In this document: one piece after another, positions 1-12,322 of the stretch | Position numbering within the stretch: the stretch's first letter is position 1 | How the letters are laid out: the number at the start of each line of letters is the position of its first letter | Assembly (NCBI GenBank): GCA_963920665.1 | Contig: OY987267.1 | Location: 5,208,001-5,272,000, forward strand | DNA from: Straminergon stramineum | Lineage: Eukaryota; Streptophyta; Bryopsida; Hypnales; Calliergonaceae | Direction of reading: 5' to 3' | DNA: 64,000 nucleotides | Notes under the pieces: model-generated | Database searches by the model: none | What the model was told of the DNA's origin: nothing | What the model saw: the letters and a program-made list of their open reading frames with translations, nothing else | Made by a program: the position numbers and the translations under genes

Positions 1-1465
1 CTATGCCGGAGAGTTAGGGCATACAAAATCACCACCCAACCATTTTAGACGTATACTCCTCAACATTCTCCAATGGCAATGTTTCCTAGATGTAGTGCCC
101 AAGTTCTTTGTTAGAGAGGCATAGGCGTCTCCTGACGGGGCCCACAACCACAAGTTCCCGATTTCTGAACTTGTTGTCCAATTGCTATTCATCACTACAA
201 ACACACAATTCAACTTCAAAGCACCAAGTTTGGTGACTTCACACCAAGTTTGGCTATGGCGAAATGCGAGCGAGATAATGATTTTGGTAATTCATGGTGC
301 TAGACTAAAGTCAGTTGTTGGGATTGAGTGCTTGGAGTTAGAGTGTCCATCAGAGACTTGTTAGAGAGCTCTGAATATTAGTTGCCTCGTCCAACAAGCT
401 CAAATGCCAAAACCCCAAAAACTCAACAATATACAAAGTAATCCCCAAACACTCAAAACTTGTTGCCCAATTACTATTCATCACCGTGAATACACAATCC
501 AACTTCAAAGTACTAGAAGATCAACAATCTATCGTCTAAGAAATGCTTCTACATTTTTCGACGTCACTCTTGGAACATAACTTACTACCCAAACTCACCT
601 TGAAGTTATAAATTGTGTCTCAATGACCACACTTGCATTCAAATTACGACGATGTTATTGAGATGAGAATCTAATTGAAAAGCTCACGCCATTGCTAAAA
701 CAATAGGAGGAGAGTAGGAGACTCCTAAAACCTTGCAGCTAAGTTTGACAATTTCAAGCCAAGCACGTAACTTTGCTACCTTGAAAAAATCATGGGAACC
801 CTAATTCAACTTCAACGCATATGTTCATGAAAGGGAATGTAGAGGATTGAAAAACAACAATAATGTTTCAGAACAAGCTTAGAATCCCTTCCATCCACGG
901 AGTGAGCAACATCATGAGAAGTAAGGGCCCCTTCATGTCCTAGTTATGGGCCTCGTTAGGAGATGCTTCCACTCCCCTGATGGGAAACTTGGGCGCTATG
1001 TCTGGGGAACATTCACTATAAGAAAACAACGGGTTTTTGGGTGTCCGACCCTAAACACATGATCTCCAAGGTAGAACATCCAATGTCCATAGAGACATCA
1101 AGATGTTCGAAGGACAGATTGTGATTTTGGAAAGCTTTTAGTGGATGTTGCAAATGATGGTAGCAAATCATAGTAAAAGCAAATTGGTGTTCCCATTGAC
1201 GTCCATAGTATTTGGTGACATAGATAAGGATACATTGATGTCATGAAGATCATCAATAAGAACATCAACTGCCATGTCAACTTGTTGACCCATTATTACT
1301 ATGAGCAAATTTGTAGAAATTACTTTAATTTAGGTAACACGTCTACCTAAGGTAAAAAAAAGAAGACGGGCAGTCAAAGGGCAAGCTTCACATTTTGAGA
1401 TGATGATGTAGCAAATGTTGTCACCTGCCAAGTGGAAATTAATTGACGTGGCATCAATGAAAGTT

Positions 1466-1483
1466 GATGTGGCATGCCACATC
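1466..1483. repeat. Perfect 18-bp palindrome in left CACTA subterminal region
   Basis: gatgtggcatgccacatc is its own reverse complement. A near-identical copy with one base changed lies in the opposite subterminal region at 5174-5191. The mirrored placement suggests a protein-binding site of the element; this is inference. Confidence 0.7.
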
Positions 1484-3890
1484 ATCATACATGGTTTGCA
1501 TTATGTATATTCTATGTTTATTTTGGTGATGTCTACAAAGATGTGAAGATGTTTTTGGAGGCGACGTGCTAAACATTAAGATGCTTACGAAGACATCGTC
1601 AGAGACATGAAGATATTCTTGGAGATGGTTAGATAAACATTTAAATGCTTTCAAAGACATCATCGAAGACATGAAGATGTTTTAGGAGGTAATATGATAA
1701 ACGTTTAGATGCTTATCAAGACATCGTCAAAGACGTGACGACATTTCTGTAGATGTGTTTAGAGATGAAAGAATGTTCTTGGAGATGTCTGAAGAGAGCT
1801 ATAGACATTTTTAAAAATGCTTCTTGGATAGGGAGTCAAAGACCTCTTAATTCAAACTGGCCTTCTACCTCATGAGTTCTAGTACATTGATCAAGAGTAT
1901 AGACCTAGAGTGAGCAACTCGGAGCTTTTTCTTACAAGTCCAATGGTGTAGGATATGATGTAATGCCATGCTTTTAATACTATCAATGTCTACCACATCA
2001 AGTTTACGCCTTTACGGTTACATATGCTATACATGGCAACAATTAGCACTAACATACATAGTCACTAGTATGTACTCTCTTCTTCAAAATGAGTAAAAGA
2101 AATCTCCATGTCACTTTACAACAATAGATAAGAATGTATAATGGTGCATAAATATGACAGGGAAAATAAGGTTCAAAGAAGGTAGTGACTCTACTCCCCA
2201 ATCTAAATAAGAAATGCTATATATCGAATGGTAATATGGTATTGATGAGATTTTGGACAAGGCAATGCACACAAGCAATAAGAAAATCATGCATGCATTT
2301 CATGTAAGCAATCTTGAACATGGCAATGGCAAGAAATGCACATCTCCTTCATCATTGGACACCATTGCTTCCCCCTTGAAGACTAAAGAACACTAGTACG
2401 CCTCATGAGATAAGCAAGTGAGAATGTCGACCTCTCTAATTTCTATTTTGTATAGTCTTTGAAAGATTGGGCCCATTTTTATGATAGCTAGGTGCACGTT
2501 CTCATCCAAGATGTTCCAAATAGCCACTAAACTCTGAAAGGTCACTTCCCTTTATGTTTTGCAACCACATGCGTTCACCAAATATTTGTTTGGAGGCTAT
2601 CTACTTAGTAATTATGATTCTAACTTCTAAGGGTGCCTTTTAGAAGAAAAAAGCTATTTGGTCTTAATTTTAAGTACCCTATACATAATTATGAATAAAA
2701 ATCTAGCTTAATTCTTGGCATGCTATAGTATTTATAAATTTTGAAAATTTTGTTTTGTTTGATAATAAAGGATTTTAGGATAAATGTTTGCTTGAAAACA
2801 TGTAACATACATCAAAAAATTAGGATCAAATTCAAAAGCAACATGAAACAAACACTAATTGATTAACCATTTAACTCTTAACTTCCTAAATGGCTAGAAT
2901 GTGGTCACTTTGGTTTTTGAAGTGTTTTTTCTATTATTAAAAATATTTAGATGAAGTTGTACTTGAAGTGATCCTTTGAAGAATGAAGTTGGAAATATTT
3001 TTATGCATTTAAATTTACATAACAAGCTATTGTGATTTTTTTTTAAATCCCAAAGCATAGGTGATTGGATGTTAGGACAAAAAAATCAATAGGTTGGGAG
3101 GAATTGGCCAATGAAAATGTAGACATAAATGGATAAGCATAGCTTGTAGATAGTGTTTTGACCTTTGAAATGCTCATCTTCAATACAATTTTAACTCTTT
3201 GAATACATTACTTTTTCATGTTGTATCTTTTGGACTTCCCTTTTGATCAATAATTTCCTATTGTTGGAATTCTCATTACATTATTATCTAATTGACAATT
3301 CATATTCAGCTCAGTAAAATATTTAATTTGGAGATGTTGGTGTGTCAAGGTCATCATCTTACATTTTATAGGCCCCCAAACTATGAAATTTGTTATTATG
3401 AACTCTCACCTTGTTAACACTTCAATTTATAACAAGTTGTCTAACAAATCTAGAAATCAAATGAAATCAAGAGATTTTCAATACTCTATTTTGCTTATAA
3501 TGATGTTTCAAGAATTAAATCTAGGCTAAAGTAGATCCAAACCATTTATAAATTTTCTTTCAATGAATAAAATGCATCCTGTAGTTTAATTCACGTGGTT
3601 TTTTACTTTTTATAGAATGACCTCCCTGAGCCATTGGAAGAAGCTACATAAGAACATGAACTAGTGCATTAGGTAAATGTAAGTGCTTTACTTCTCTTTT
3701 GATAATGCTTAACAAGTAGGGGACATTCCCGCTTTGTTTTAGCTCATAGTAGTTGAAATCATATTGCACAAAATTTCACTAATACTAATGTGCCAACATG
3801 AATGTTGTGAACAATACCAACATGTCTGTTGGGACATCCTATATGGCGATATACGAAAGAAAGGCATCTTGTCTATAATGTTGTTGTGCA

Positions 3891-4174
3891 CATTAGGGGA
3901 AATCTGAGGCCTCTACATGCCCATTTCAAGATTGTTCCCCTACTTGTTCCCTATGCTATCCGGGATCAGCTGGCTGCTGTCAGTCAAGTAAATACAAAAA
4001 AAGAAAATTAATTCTGGTATACAAAAATAAGTTAAAAAAAATAATAATAAATTTTCATTTTTTTTTGAAGTGGCACAATCTTGGCCACGTCAAACTGTAG
4101 CAGTGCTGCAGTCCTTGCATTCCTCGCAACCTAGGAATTTGCAGGCATGTTGAGGCCTCAAATTTCCCCTAATG
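3891..4174. mobile_element. Short TIR element (MITE-like, 284 bp) nested in the CACTA element
   Basis: The ends are inverted repeats of 31 bp with two mismatches, beginning cattaggggaaat and continuing through gaggcctc. A target duplication is not evident, so exact ends and superfamily are open. A 60-aa frame at 3829-4011 crosses the left end and is not taken as a gene. Confidence 0.6.
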
Positions 4175-5173
4175 ACTATGATGTTTCTAGAGACACTAAG
4201 ATAATAGAACTAAACAATCCAATCAAAATTTAATTCACTTGAAGACAACCATTTTTTCTATAACATATTTTCATGTACATCATACACAACGAGGATGAAC
4301 CAAATTTAGAGGGATATTAGAAAAATGTCCAAAAAAATGTCCCTCCCAATCATTTTTTGAAAATTTGTCTATAACTTTTGATCTAATATTTGAAATCTCA
4401 AATAGACTTTTGGAGATGAAATTTTGTTTGTTTTCCCAACTTTTCTTAGTTTGAAGTTTTCAAAAAGAAGTCAATCTACTATGCCTAAATGCAATTTGAA
4501 ATTGTGCTTGAAATATAATTCCTATGTTTTATATATCCCATGTGGTTTGTCATGCCTCTACTATCCCACTTATATAAATATCTCGCCTTCAAACCTTTGT
4601 AGAATCACATTGTGAAGCCCTTGGAAGCCATGTGATAGAATGGTTGAAGGTGATGTGTTTCATATGGTGTATTGCATACTATGTACTTTGTATTGTATAT
4701 TGTACAATGTATGAAGTATTGTTTATGACATAGTGTATATGACATGCCACATGGGACATTATGTTTGTACTTGGTTTTTAAGTAAGACATGTGATTGTCA
4801 ATGTAGGTGGCATGTAGAATTGTGGATAAATTTGCATACCACATGAATGTCCAAGGTGACATCATTTTGTTCATCTATATTGTATTTGACATTCTAGGAG
4901 GTGAGCATGGTGAAATGCAAACATCTAATGTGACATACCCAAGCATTTGAATGTTCAAGTTGATGTCTCAAAAGGCACCCAATGATCTAAATTGCTATCG
5001 CAGAAGACATCTTAGAAAATGTTTGGATGTCAATGTTGTTCTCTCAGAAGACATCTCGGAAAACATTTAGATGTTGATGTTGATATCTTAGAAGACATCT
5101 TGGAAACATTTGGACATCTACATTGATGTCTCAAAAAATGATATAAAATTCTCATACAATAGAAAGTTATGTT

Positions 5174-5191
5174 GACGTGGCATGCCACATC
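5174..5191. repeat. Near-perfect palindrome in right CACTA subterminal region
   Basis: gacgtggcatgccacatc differs from the palindrome at 1466-1483 by one base and sits the same distance class from the other CACTA end. Confidence 0.65.
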
Positions 5192-5572
5192 AACTTTGTT
5201 GGATGCCACATCACTTTTTTCTTGCTACCATATCATAGGTGGGGGCGGATTTAAAAAATTCCTATGTGGCTTCCCGCATCTGCATGGCGCTTAGGTGGCA
5301 GACACATGGGGAATTTTTAGAACCCTATTGACTGTTGTTTTTTGGAATGTCTAATGAAAAACATAAGATGTCCGACGTTTTTTGGGGTGTTTTTGGCACA
5401 TTTTAGGCAATGCAAAATTTTGGACATCTACGTAGACATTTGAAGACATCACTTGGGACATCAGCATGCAAAACTCTGCAATTGGAAAAAACATTGATTT
5501 CTTATAGTGATTGCCATTGGGGAATGTCAGGGAGCGTACATCTAAGATGTTTGGGTGGTGATTTTGTATGCC

Positions 5573-5896
5573 CTAACTCTCGGGCATAGACATACCTTCT
5601 TTTTCAGAATTGAGGATCGGATTCTGCAATTCAAGGTTTCTGTTTAGCTCACAATCCTTTCGAATGGCCATTTCAAACAGGAACATGAGTTGGGGATAGA
5701 CTGGAGAGCTACCATGACAACCAATTGGTTGTTCTGCTGCAACAATCTCCTCAAGTTTGCAATCGTTAATATTGACCACCTCATTGAAATTGTTAGCCAG
5801 CTTTCTACTTCTCAGAGCTTTTGCATTGACTTCAGTTTTGGTAATTCCATAAGTGTTGTAGTACACGTAATTTGATTTTGTGAATGGTTGAGTCAT
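5573..5896 (-). CDS. Uncertain 107-aa open frame, unrecognised
   Basis: This minus-strand frame has a protein-like composition (charged, no low-complexity runs), but its last codons run into the TIR of the adjacent element. No family is recognised and no splice context could be fixed. It may be a remnant exon of a gene broken by the transposon, or chance. Confidence 0.15.
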   Translation of the reverse strand: MTQPFTKSNYVYYNTYGITKTEVNAKALRSRKLANNFNEVVNINDCKLEEIVAAEQPIGCHGSSPVYPQLMFLFEMAIRKDCELNRNLELQNPILNSEKEGMSMPES

Positions 5897-6591
5897 GTTG
5901 GTGGATACTGAGTTTACCTGTCGTTATTGATGTGTAGTTTAGCTTTCTACCAAACTTACATGGCAAGGTAGCTTAAATATAGCCATATTGCAAAGGCAGC
6001 AAATGGATCCATCATCGGATACAGTACAATCCAAACTTGATTTTGATTATTCCTGAATTTTTGCCAATTTGGATCTCTCTATGCTTATTTGAAGCATTGA
6101 AAATTTGGAGTTGTTTCATGAAAGAAGTAAATGATTTCCCTTTTTGTCTTCAATGTTTGAATTTCTCATTTCAACACTCTCTCTTTGCTAGTACCCTATT
6201 TTCAATTGCCTATGGGAAAATGATTTGGTTAGTTCTAGTGCAGTGAGCTAATGTTGTTGGATAATGTATTGAAGTACAACTTGTTCAAGGATATAAGAGG
6301 AAAATGTTGAGTTGTCATTGAGAGACATTATTCACCTTATTGTTATTGACAAAAAAATGTTGTGATCTTGAATTGATTTAACGGGTTGGGATTTTTGGGT
6401 AACATTTGGATGTTTGTTTGGCAGTCATGGGGAAGGTGGAAGGGCATGGTGAAATTGGCATGGCCATGTCACAGCCATTACCATGGCCCTGGAACATCGT
6501 CATCAGCAGCTTGTGAAGAAGTTAATGATCATTTTAGAGGGCATCACTGAGAGAACATAGGTTTTGCTTCTTGTTAACATGATTGTTTAAA
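5897..6591. other. Intergenic AT-rich DNA
   Basis: No supported gene, RNA or repeat was seen. Short frames here have AT-rich, membrane-like translations typical of non-coding DNA. Confidence 0.5.
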
Positions 6592-6914
6592 TACTATAAC
6601 AAAACATGGTCAAAAGAACCGCACTCAAATTTCAGTGCTGTTCTTTTGACCACATTTATGTGCATGTGCAGGAAGTGGGTTGTTATGTTCTTTTTCAATT
6701 TTCAACTGCAATTTTGGAATTTTGGGGCGTGTTATATACTGTTGGAAAGGTCTTTTCAATACATTCCTAATGGTATATAACATGTCCAAAAATTTCAGTC
6801 GGAAATTGCAAAAAATGGTGACTACATGCGTAGTAGGCTTGAACAAAAACGTGGTCAAAAGAGCCGCACTTGATTTTCGGTTTCGGTTTTTTTTTACCGT
6901 GTTTTGTTATAGTG
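6592..6914. mobile_element. CACTA-type MITE, 323 bp
   Basis: The right end reads gttatagtg and the left end tactataac (first base changed from the CACTA form); the next bases aaaacaYgg also match in inverted orientation. The 3-bp duplication aaa flanks it (6589-6591 and 6915-6917). It contains a perfect 13-bp stem (6607-6619 with 6640-6652) and further internal dyads. It has no coding capacity. Confidence 0.75.
6607..6652. repeat. Hairpin inside CACTA MITE
   Basis: tggtcaaaagaac at 6607-6619 pairs perfectly with gttcttttgacca at 6640-6652, and the 20-base loop contains a second short stem (gcact/agtgc). A related half-site recurs at about 6852 near the other end. Confidence 0.7.
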
Positions 6915-6917
6915 AAA

Positions 6918-8474
6918 CCATGTTCTATATATCTAGTATTGGCAAAGGCTTACCTCCCCATGCATCTGTCACATTGTGATATGGTTGGCTCAAAATCCTT
7001 GTATGGGAAATCTAGCTACTCATGGGTTTGGGTACAATGGCTACTTTGTGGACTTATTCATATGAGCATCAAACCTTCCTACTGTAACAATGTATAAAAA
7101 AGTATGTCAACATCTTAACTCATCTAATTTCCAAAGACAATTCCTCTAAATAGAGAGAAATTGCATTCTTCTAATTTTCCAAGCTTTGGTTATTAAAGTG
7201 GTGTCTACTTTTTGGTCCTATGAAGCTTTTTAAATGTCTCATCACATTTCAAAGTTACAAACAAATGTTGGAGACGAAAAGTGTCAACCACGGCCATTCA
7301 GTTGTGCAATTGATTCTTGTGCCAACTTGGCTACCCTTCAAAGGCACAAGATGTCCTATAATCTCCTCCTCAAACATTGTTGGATTCTTTAATTGATGAG
7401 CTTGAAAATCCTTTTCCAAACACATTTGATTAGTTGCATCAATCAACTATTGTATTGTTGCATGCATTAATTTTGCAATTCTTTTACTTAGCCATCTTTT
7501 TTCAAGTTCACATTATAAATCCAAATGGCTCCTTTTGCTGAAGAGATTACTTGGACACCATTTAAAAATTTTAAAAAAGGCATGGTTTTCCTACTAAAGT
7601 ATTTTTAGATACACCAAAGAATTATTATCCATAAAAACAAGCAATACATTTTACTAGACTTTGTTAGATGTAAAGATTTTGTAATCTTTTAGGTTTTCAA
7701 AACCCTAGACAAGTCCAATAATTTACATTAGAGTAGGTGGAGAAGAAAAAACATTTGCTAATAAATATGAAATTGACCTATGCAACGGAAATTGCAAAAT
7801 ACTACTTTGTATTTGATATTGACATTAGTGCAATAGAAAGCATGTTAACCAAGACACAAGCATAAAAGATGTTAGGGACAATACTTTCTTGTAAACTATC
7901 ATCATTTCAAGCTTACCAATTCAAAGTAATATTCAACTTACATGATGATGATTGGAAGGATCTATCCTTCAAATATGCACAAATATTAATTTAAGAATTG
8001 TATGATACTACAATTGAATCTACACTAGAAACAACCAATACTTCAACTTCTAACTACCTACAAAAAGATGTTTTAGAGATCCCACCTCAACCAATAAGAT
8101 CTAGACTTTACACATTTATTACAAATAGTCTAAAGCTAGTCAATATTAATGAACCTATACAACTATTTTCAATGTTTTAGAAATAAAGACTATTAATAAA
8201 AATAATTAATCTTTATAATAGATCCAACTTTCTTCAATATATGATTTTGTAGGTGATTCTCTAGGGCCACATGTCTTGTTCATGTCTACAATACCTCTTT
8301 AATATGACCTCTTCTCATATATCTACATTTAATATCACCTCCTCAATTCTATTAGGAAACCGTAGGGAAGAGATATTTGTACAATAGGCTGGGTTTACAC
8401 TAAAATGGAGGGGCCAAAAATTTGAGAAGTCTCCCTCTCCTAGCCCCCTTCATTTGTCTTTGAGAGGTTATGAG
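6918..8474. other. Intergenic AT-rich DNA
   Basis: Nothing beyond short chance frames was seen. No recognisable domain, RNA gene or repeat copy. Confidence 0.5.
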
Positions 8475-8746
8475 CAACCTTTTTTTTCTAGCAACATGGG
8501 GCTAGATTGCACCATTTCAAAATAAATGTCTATTTTTTGCTAGATAAAAATTTAAAAAAATTTCCATAAATTTTTCATTCTATTATAAACATGGATGATT
8601 GGAAAATTTGGATGAAAAAGTGCACAAATATGGTAGAATAGTATTTTTGGTCCAAAAGATGGATGGATGTAGAAATAAAATGCTTCACCAAATTTAAAGT
8701 AATCACCATCTTGGCACTTTCTCAAAAAGTAAAAAAAAAAAGGTTG
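8475..8746 (-). mobile_element. hAT-like MITE, copy 1 (272 bp)
   Basis: This copy is bounded by inverted caaccttttttt ends. In reverse complement it matches the elements at 12323-12595 and 16015-16281 over most of their length, including the shared core gagaaagtgcca and aaatttggtgaag. Its target duplication has decayed. It is noncoding. Confidence 0.75.
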
Positions 8747-8754
8747 GTCTTAAC

Positions 8755-10380
8755 CATTGGATTGGTGTAAACTACCAAGAGAATAAGGAATGGCAAAAAA
8801 TAATTAAAAATTAAATAGAGAAAGAAAATTAGTGCTTTTCAATGAGGATCCCTAAAATTTCAAACCCATCTCCATGAGATAAATCTAGTTTTAATTCTAG
8901 TGGGCTCAAAATTTAAGGGATTTTTCATTACACAAGAAAAAAATGTGCTCTACATCATTGGAACTTCTTGATGACATATGCCCTCTCATCTTATGGTTTT
9001 GAACCCATTTTCTAAGGACTTCTTACTTTTAGCCAATCAAAACCTCCAAATCTTTTTGTTCATGTGGCTTTGGATTTGGTGTAAACTACACCTTAATACC
9101 CAATTTTAAAACACACTCCATATTCTCACTAAGTTAGATATACCCATTTTCAAGTGCCTACCCCAAATTATACCTTATAAATTTTGAAAATAAATAGATA
9201 CTTAATTTAAGATGTTCAATTAGAATACATCAAAATTAGGGTATAGCTTTAGAAATTTACAAAGTTATACTTTGAACAATCATAGTTAATTCTTATGATA
9301 TCCAATTGGTAGACAACAAAATATTTTGAGTATTAGTGTATTACCAAAAGTTCCGAATGCATTTATGACAATTTATTAATGGAAACTATTCTATATAATT
9401 CAAGTACCTAGTTGAAGGTACTTCTCCCTTATTGTGTTTAGATGTAGCTTCTTGTAACATACTTAATCTATTCGGCAATAACTATTCTCTTTTTATTTCC
9501 TTCAAAATTTTGGAAAAGAAGTTGGCTTTTGCAAAGCAAAATCAATTTCAAACAAAATATGTATTTAACCTATAGATAGGTCTAAAATTGTTTTCAAATT
9601 CAAGAATATTTTAAAATATGAGAATTTCATGAACAAAGATTGAGGATTAGAAGAATTGAATTGAGTTGAAATCACTAGTTTTGGTTACTACCACTAGTGT
9701 CCAAAAAATTTATATGATATTCGAACTGGTATATTAAAAAATGAATCCTTGTGCCCTCCTCAAATTTGGGAGTCTATACACCTATGTTATACGTTCATGA
9801 GATGATTTTAAGGAATCAATGTTAATGACACTAGTATTACATACTTCTATACTCAAATCATACCCACACTCACCTTCTAAGTGTAAAAGAAAGAAACTCT
9901 CTATAGTAATAGACCATGTAAATTTTAGTCTCATGTCAATAAAAATTGAAAGGCCAAATTGAGCTTAAAAGTAATATATGACTATGCAACCATAGAGTCC
10001 TTTAAAGTGTCAATTTGGATGGTTAAATAGTCTATTTTCATATTGTGGACATAATGGTATTCATGCAATATTTGTGTACAACTTTATTAAATCTATATCC
10101 ACATCATTGATGTTGGTTTAAGTTGGGCTAACTATTTTTTGATTTTATACATGATAGATTGTCAATACATGGTAGTTTTTTATACAATGTACTCACCATT
10201 TTGAATTTTTTTCCTTAAAATTTGATTTTGACATCTAAATGATTTCTTTTGCTTTTGAATAAAACCAACGTTGTCCTTGTTTTGGGCAACACAAGAAACA
10301 ATCGTCACTAGCATGATGCAATTGTGTACATTTATGTAAATGAATGACATGTGCAAAATGTGAACATTAGGAAAATAAAC
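8755..10380. other. Intergenic AT-rich DNA
   Basis: No gene is supported. A small dyad (actag/ctagt) near 9677-9702 is the only local structure noted. Confidence 0.5.
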
Positions 10381-10394
10381 CCCCATTACTTTGG

Positions 10395-10530
10395 TATTGT
10401 TGCAATATTGTTTCAATGGGGTCACATTAGAATATTTAAAATATATTATTGCAATACAACAAATAGTACTGCAACAATACATTTTCAATATTCTATTGTG
10501 ACCCCATTGAAACAATACTGCAGCAATGGG
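10395..10530. repeat. Near-perfect long hairpin (MITE or small-RNA precursor candidate)
   Basis: Two arms of about 60 bp are inverted copies around a loop of about 9 bases (about 10458-10466). Both arms contain attgtttcaatggggtcaca with very few mismatches. Such a foldback could be a compact MITE or could be transcribed into a hairpin RNA. The frames read across it on both strands are shadows of the palindrome. Confidence 0.75.
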
Positions 10531-11037
10531 GAGCTTTTTCCTGATGAATAAAACTTTCATTATTTATCACAAAGGATGTACATGTTCAAAACTTGTGTCA
10601 AAATTTTGTGAATATCTGATGTAAATTGACTTCATGGCAAACTACTTGAGATTTTTTGCATGTGTTGAATGTTCACTTGGTCCTTTAGGAGTTAATAAGT
10701 GAGTGAATTATAAGAATGAATTTTTTCATTCTACCAATATCTATATTTTGTCTTGAACATGCTTAATTACAATTGAGATGGGATTAATGATCTTATCCAA
10801 TATCTTATACATGATGCATCTATATGTTGTACCATATCAATATTCTATATAACACATCTATATTATGTATATCATACCCATATATATTTTATATATCATA
10901 CTTGTATCAAAGTTTTTTTGGCTTGGATTTTTTAAGGTGGATGGACCAATCAAGTTGTTTTAGTTATTTATCTTTGATATGTTGTGTGGTTAATAAATTG
11001 ATAATATATGTGTATGTATGTCCCTTTTCACAGCTAG

Positions 11038-11261
11038 GGTGAATTGCCCCCCTTATTTGTCCCCTGAAAAAAATGTTAGAATTTATTATTTTCCACCTAT
11101 GATAAAATTTGGAAATTTTAAATTCCTATTTGCAATCAAAGGCCCCAAATTAGCTAGGGGAGGTGTAAAAGATAAATTAATCAAGCACAAAATAGGAAGT
11201 CTATTATTCCACATGCACCTTTGGAATGACTTCAAGGGATGAGAAGGGGGGCAATTTACCT
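11038..11261. mobile_element. Short TIR element (MITE-like, ~224 bp)
   Basis: Inverted ends of about 30 bp share ggtRaattgccccccttM. There is no clear target duplication and no coding capacity. The frames on both strands across it follow the dyad and are not genes. Confidence 0.6.
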
Positions 11262-12314
11262 CATCCTTTTTCATGGGATAGTCACTATGGTGAATCCGAT
11301 TGTTTTTCATTCTAGAGCTCCAGACCTCTATTTCTTCTCATTGAAAATGATATAATCCTAGTAGAGAAGTTGGCCCCATGATTTGTCTACTGTGATTTTT
11401 TTTTACTCACCCCATGTTTAGTTACTATTTTAGGGCATGGAAAGCAACATGGTTTGCAGTAGTGAGTAATATAGAGTTTACCGCTTACAATAGGAGTTGG
11501 TCATGGTAAATTGTATTTCATTACCTCTCTTTAAACTCCCTTAATATGAGTTGTTTAAGCTATAATTGAGGTTGTAAATCTTTTTTGTCATTTAGAAGAT
11601 GGAGTGTCACCTTTAAGTATCAAAGATTTGTATTATGATTTTATTTAAGATACAATTATCTAAAAGAGGATTAGCTAAACTTTTGTATAGCTTTGTTGCT
11701 TGCATGCAAAAGACTTACACTAGTAACATTCACACACAATGACAATGAAGGCACAAGCACCATCTTCAAGAGCGTAATTGTAGTGTCAATGAAGTTGTTT
11801 AAGGCAAATGATATATTAAGCTTGAAGGATGAAAGAAGGTGTGAGTTCTAATTTCAATTTGAGAACAAAATTTGAAACCATCAAATTGAAAACAAAGTTG
11901 TCATGTTTGGGAAGTTTTGTCCATCTTAGCTAACTAGAAAGTGACACCCTTGCTCAACATGCTTCAAAACAATTGAACAAGTTATAAAGGAAGAATAAAT
12001 AACCCTTAATAGCTCTAAGCTTAGTTGGACATAGAATAACAAGCAACAAATTGCTAGTGTTTCTACCCAAATAAAATGTTTGTTACTTTTGTATGTCTCT
12101 TTTCATATGATCTTCAATACAATCTTCTATTTGATTATTACATAAAAATCCTTGCATTGTGTGACAATTATAGAATGCTACTACTCTAAAATATTCACAT
12201 ATCACAATCTTACTATACATAAGAAATTAATTTTTAAGAATGATGAAGCCCAACATGTGACTATTGCTTGTAACACATGTTTTGCTTTCATTTGCTTACA
12301 TAACTTTTGAACCA
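11262..12314. other. Intergenic AT-rich DNA
   Basis: No supported feature was seen. Confidence 0.5.
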
Positions 12315-12322
12315 TTGTGCAT

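Larger units (their letters stand above)
1014..5509. mobile_element. CACTA (En/Spm) DNA transposon, 4.5 kb, non-autonomous or decayed
   Basis: The ends read cactataagaaa (1014) and tttcttatagtg (to 5509), the classic CACTA terminus, and are flanked by the 3-bp duplication att (1011-1013 and 5510-5512). Both subterminal regions carry many copies of a degenerate motif around agacatc and ggagatgt (about 1100-1800 and 4980-5460), as expected for transposase-binding subterminal repeats. Each side also has a gatgtggcatgccacatc-type palindrome. The interior is AT-rich with only short ORFs and no recognisable TNP2/TNPA-like transposase. Confidence 0.9.
1..5589. mobile_element. Outer long-TIR DNA element, split by a CACTA insertion
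   Basis: Positions 1-78 and 5511-5589 are inverted copies of each other (about 85-90% identical by eye), beginning ctatgccSgagagttagg. Removing the CACTA element at 1014-5509 leaves an element of about 1.1 kb. Each terminus is itself a small hairpin (tatgccc ... gggcata around an 8-base loop). The left end coincides with the window edge, so the true end and target duplication cannot be seen. The left part holds a direct repeat of about 50 bp (about 170-224 and 459-513). No transposase frame is visible, so it is non-autonomous or decayed; the superfamily is not assigned. Confidence 0.7.

Noticed and set aside
10180..10560. 126-aa minus-strand frame and its plus-strand partner
   Set aside because: Both are shadows of the long palindrome at 10.4-10.53 kb.
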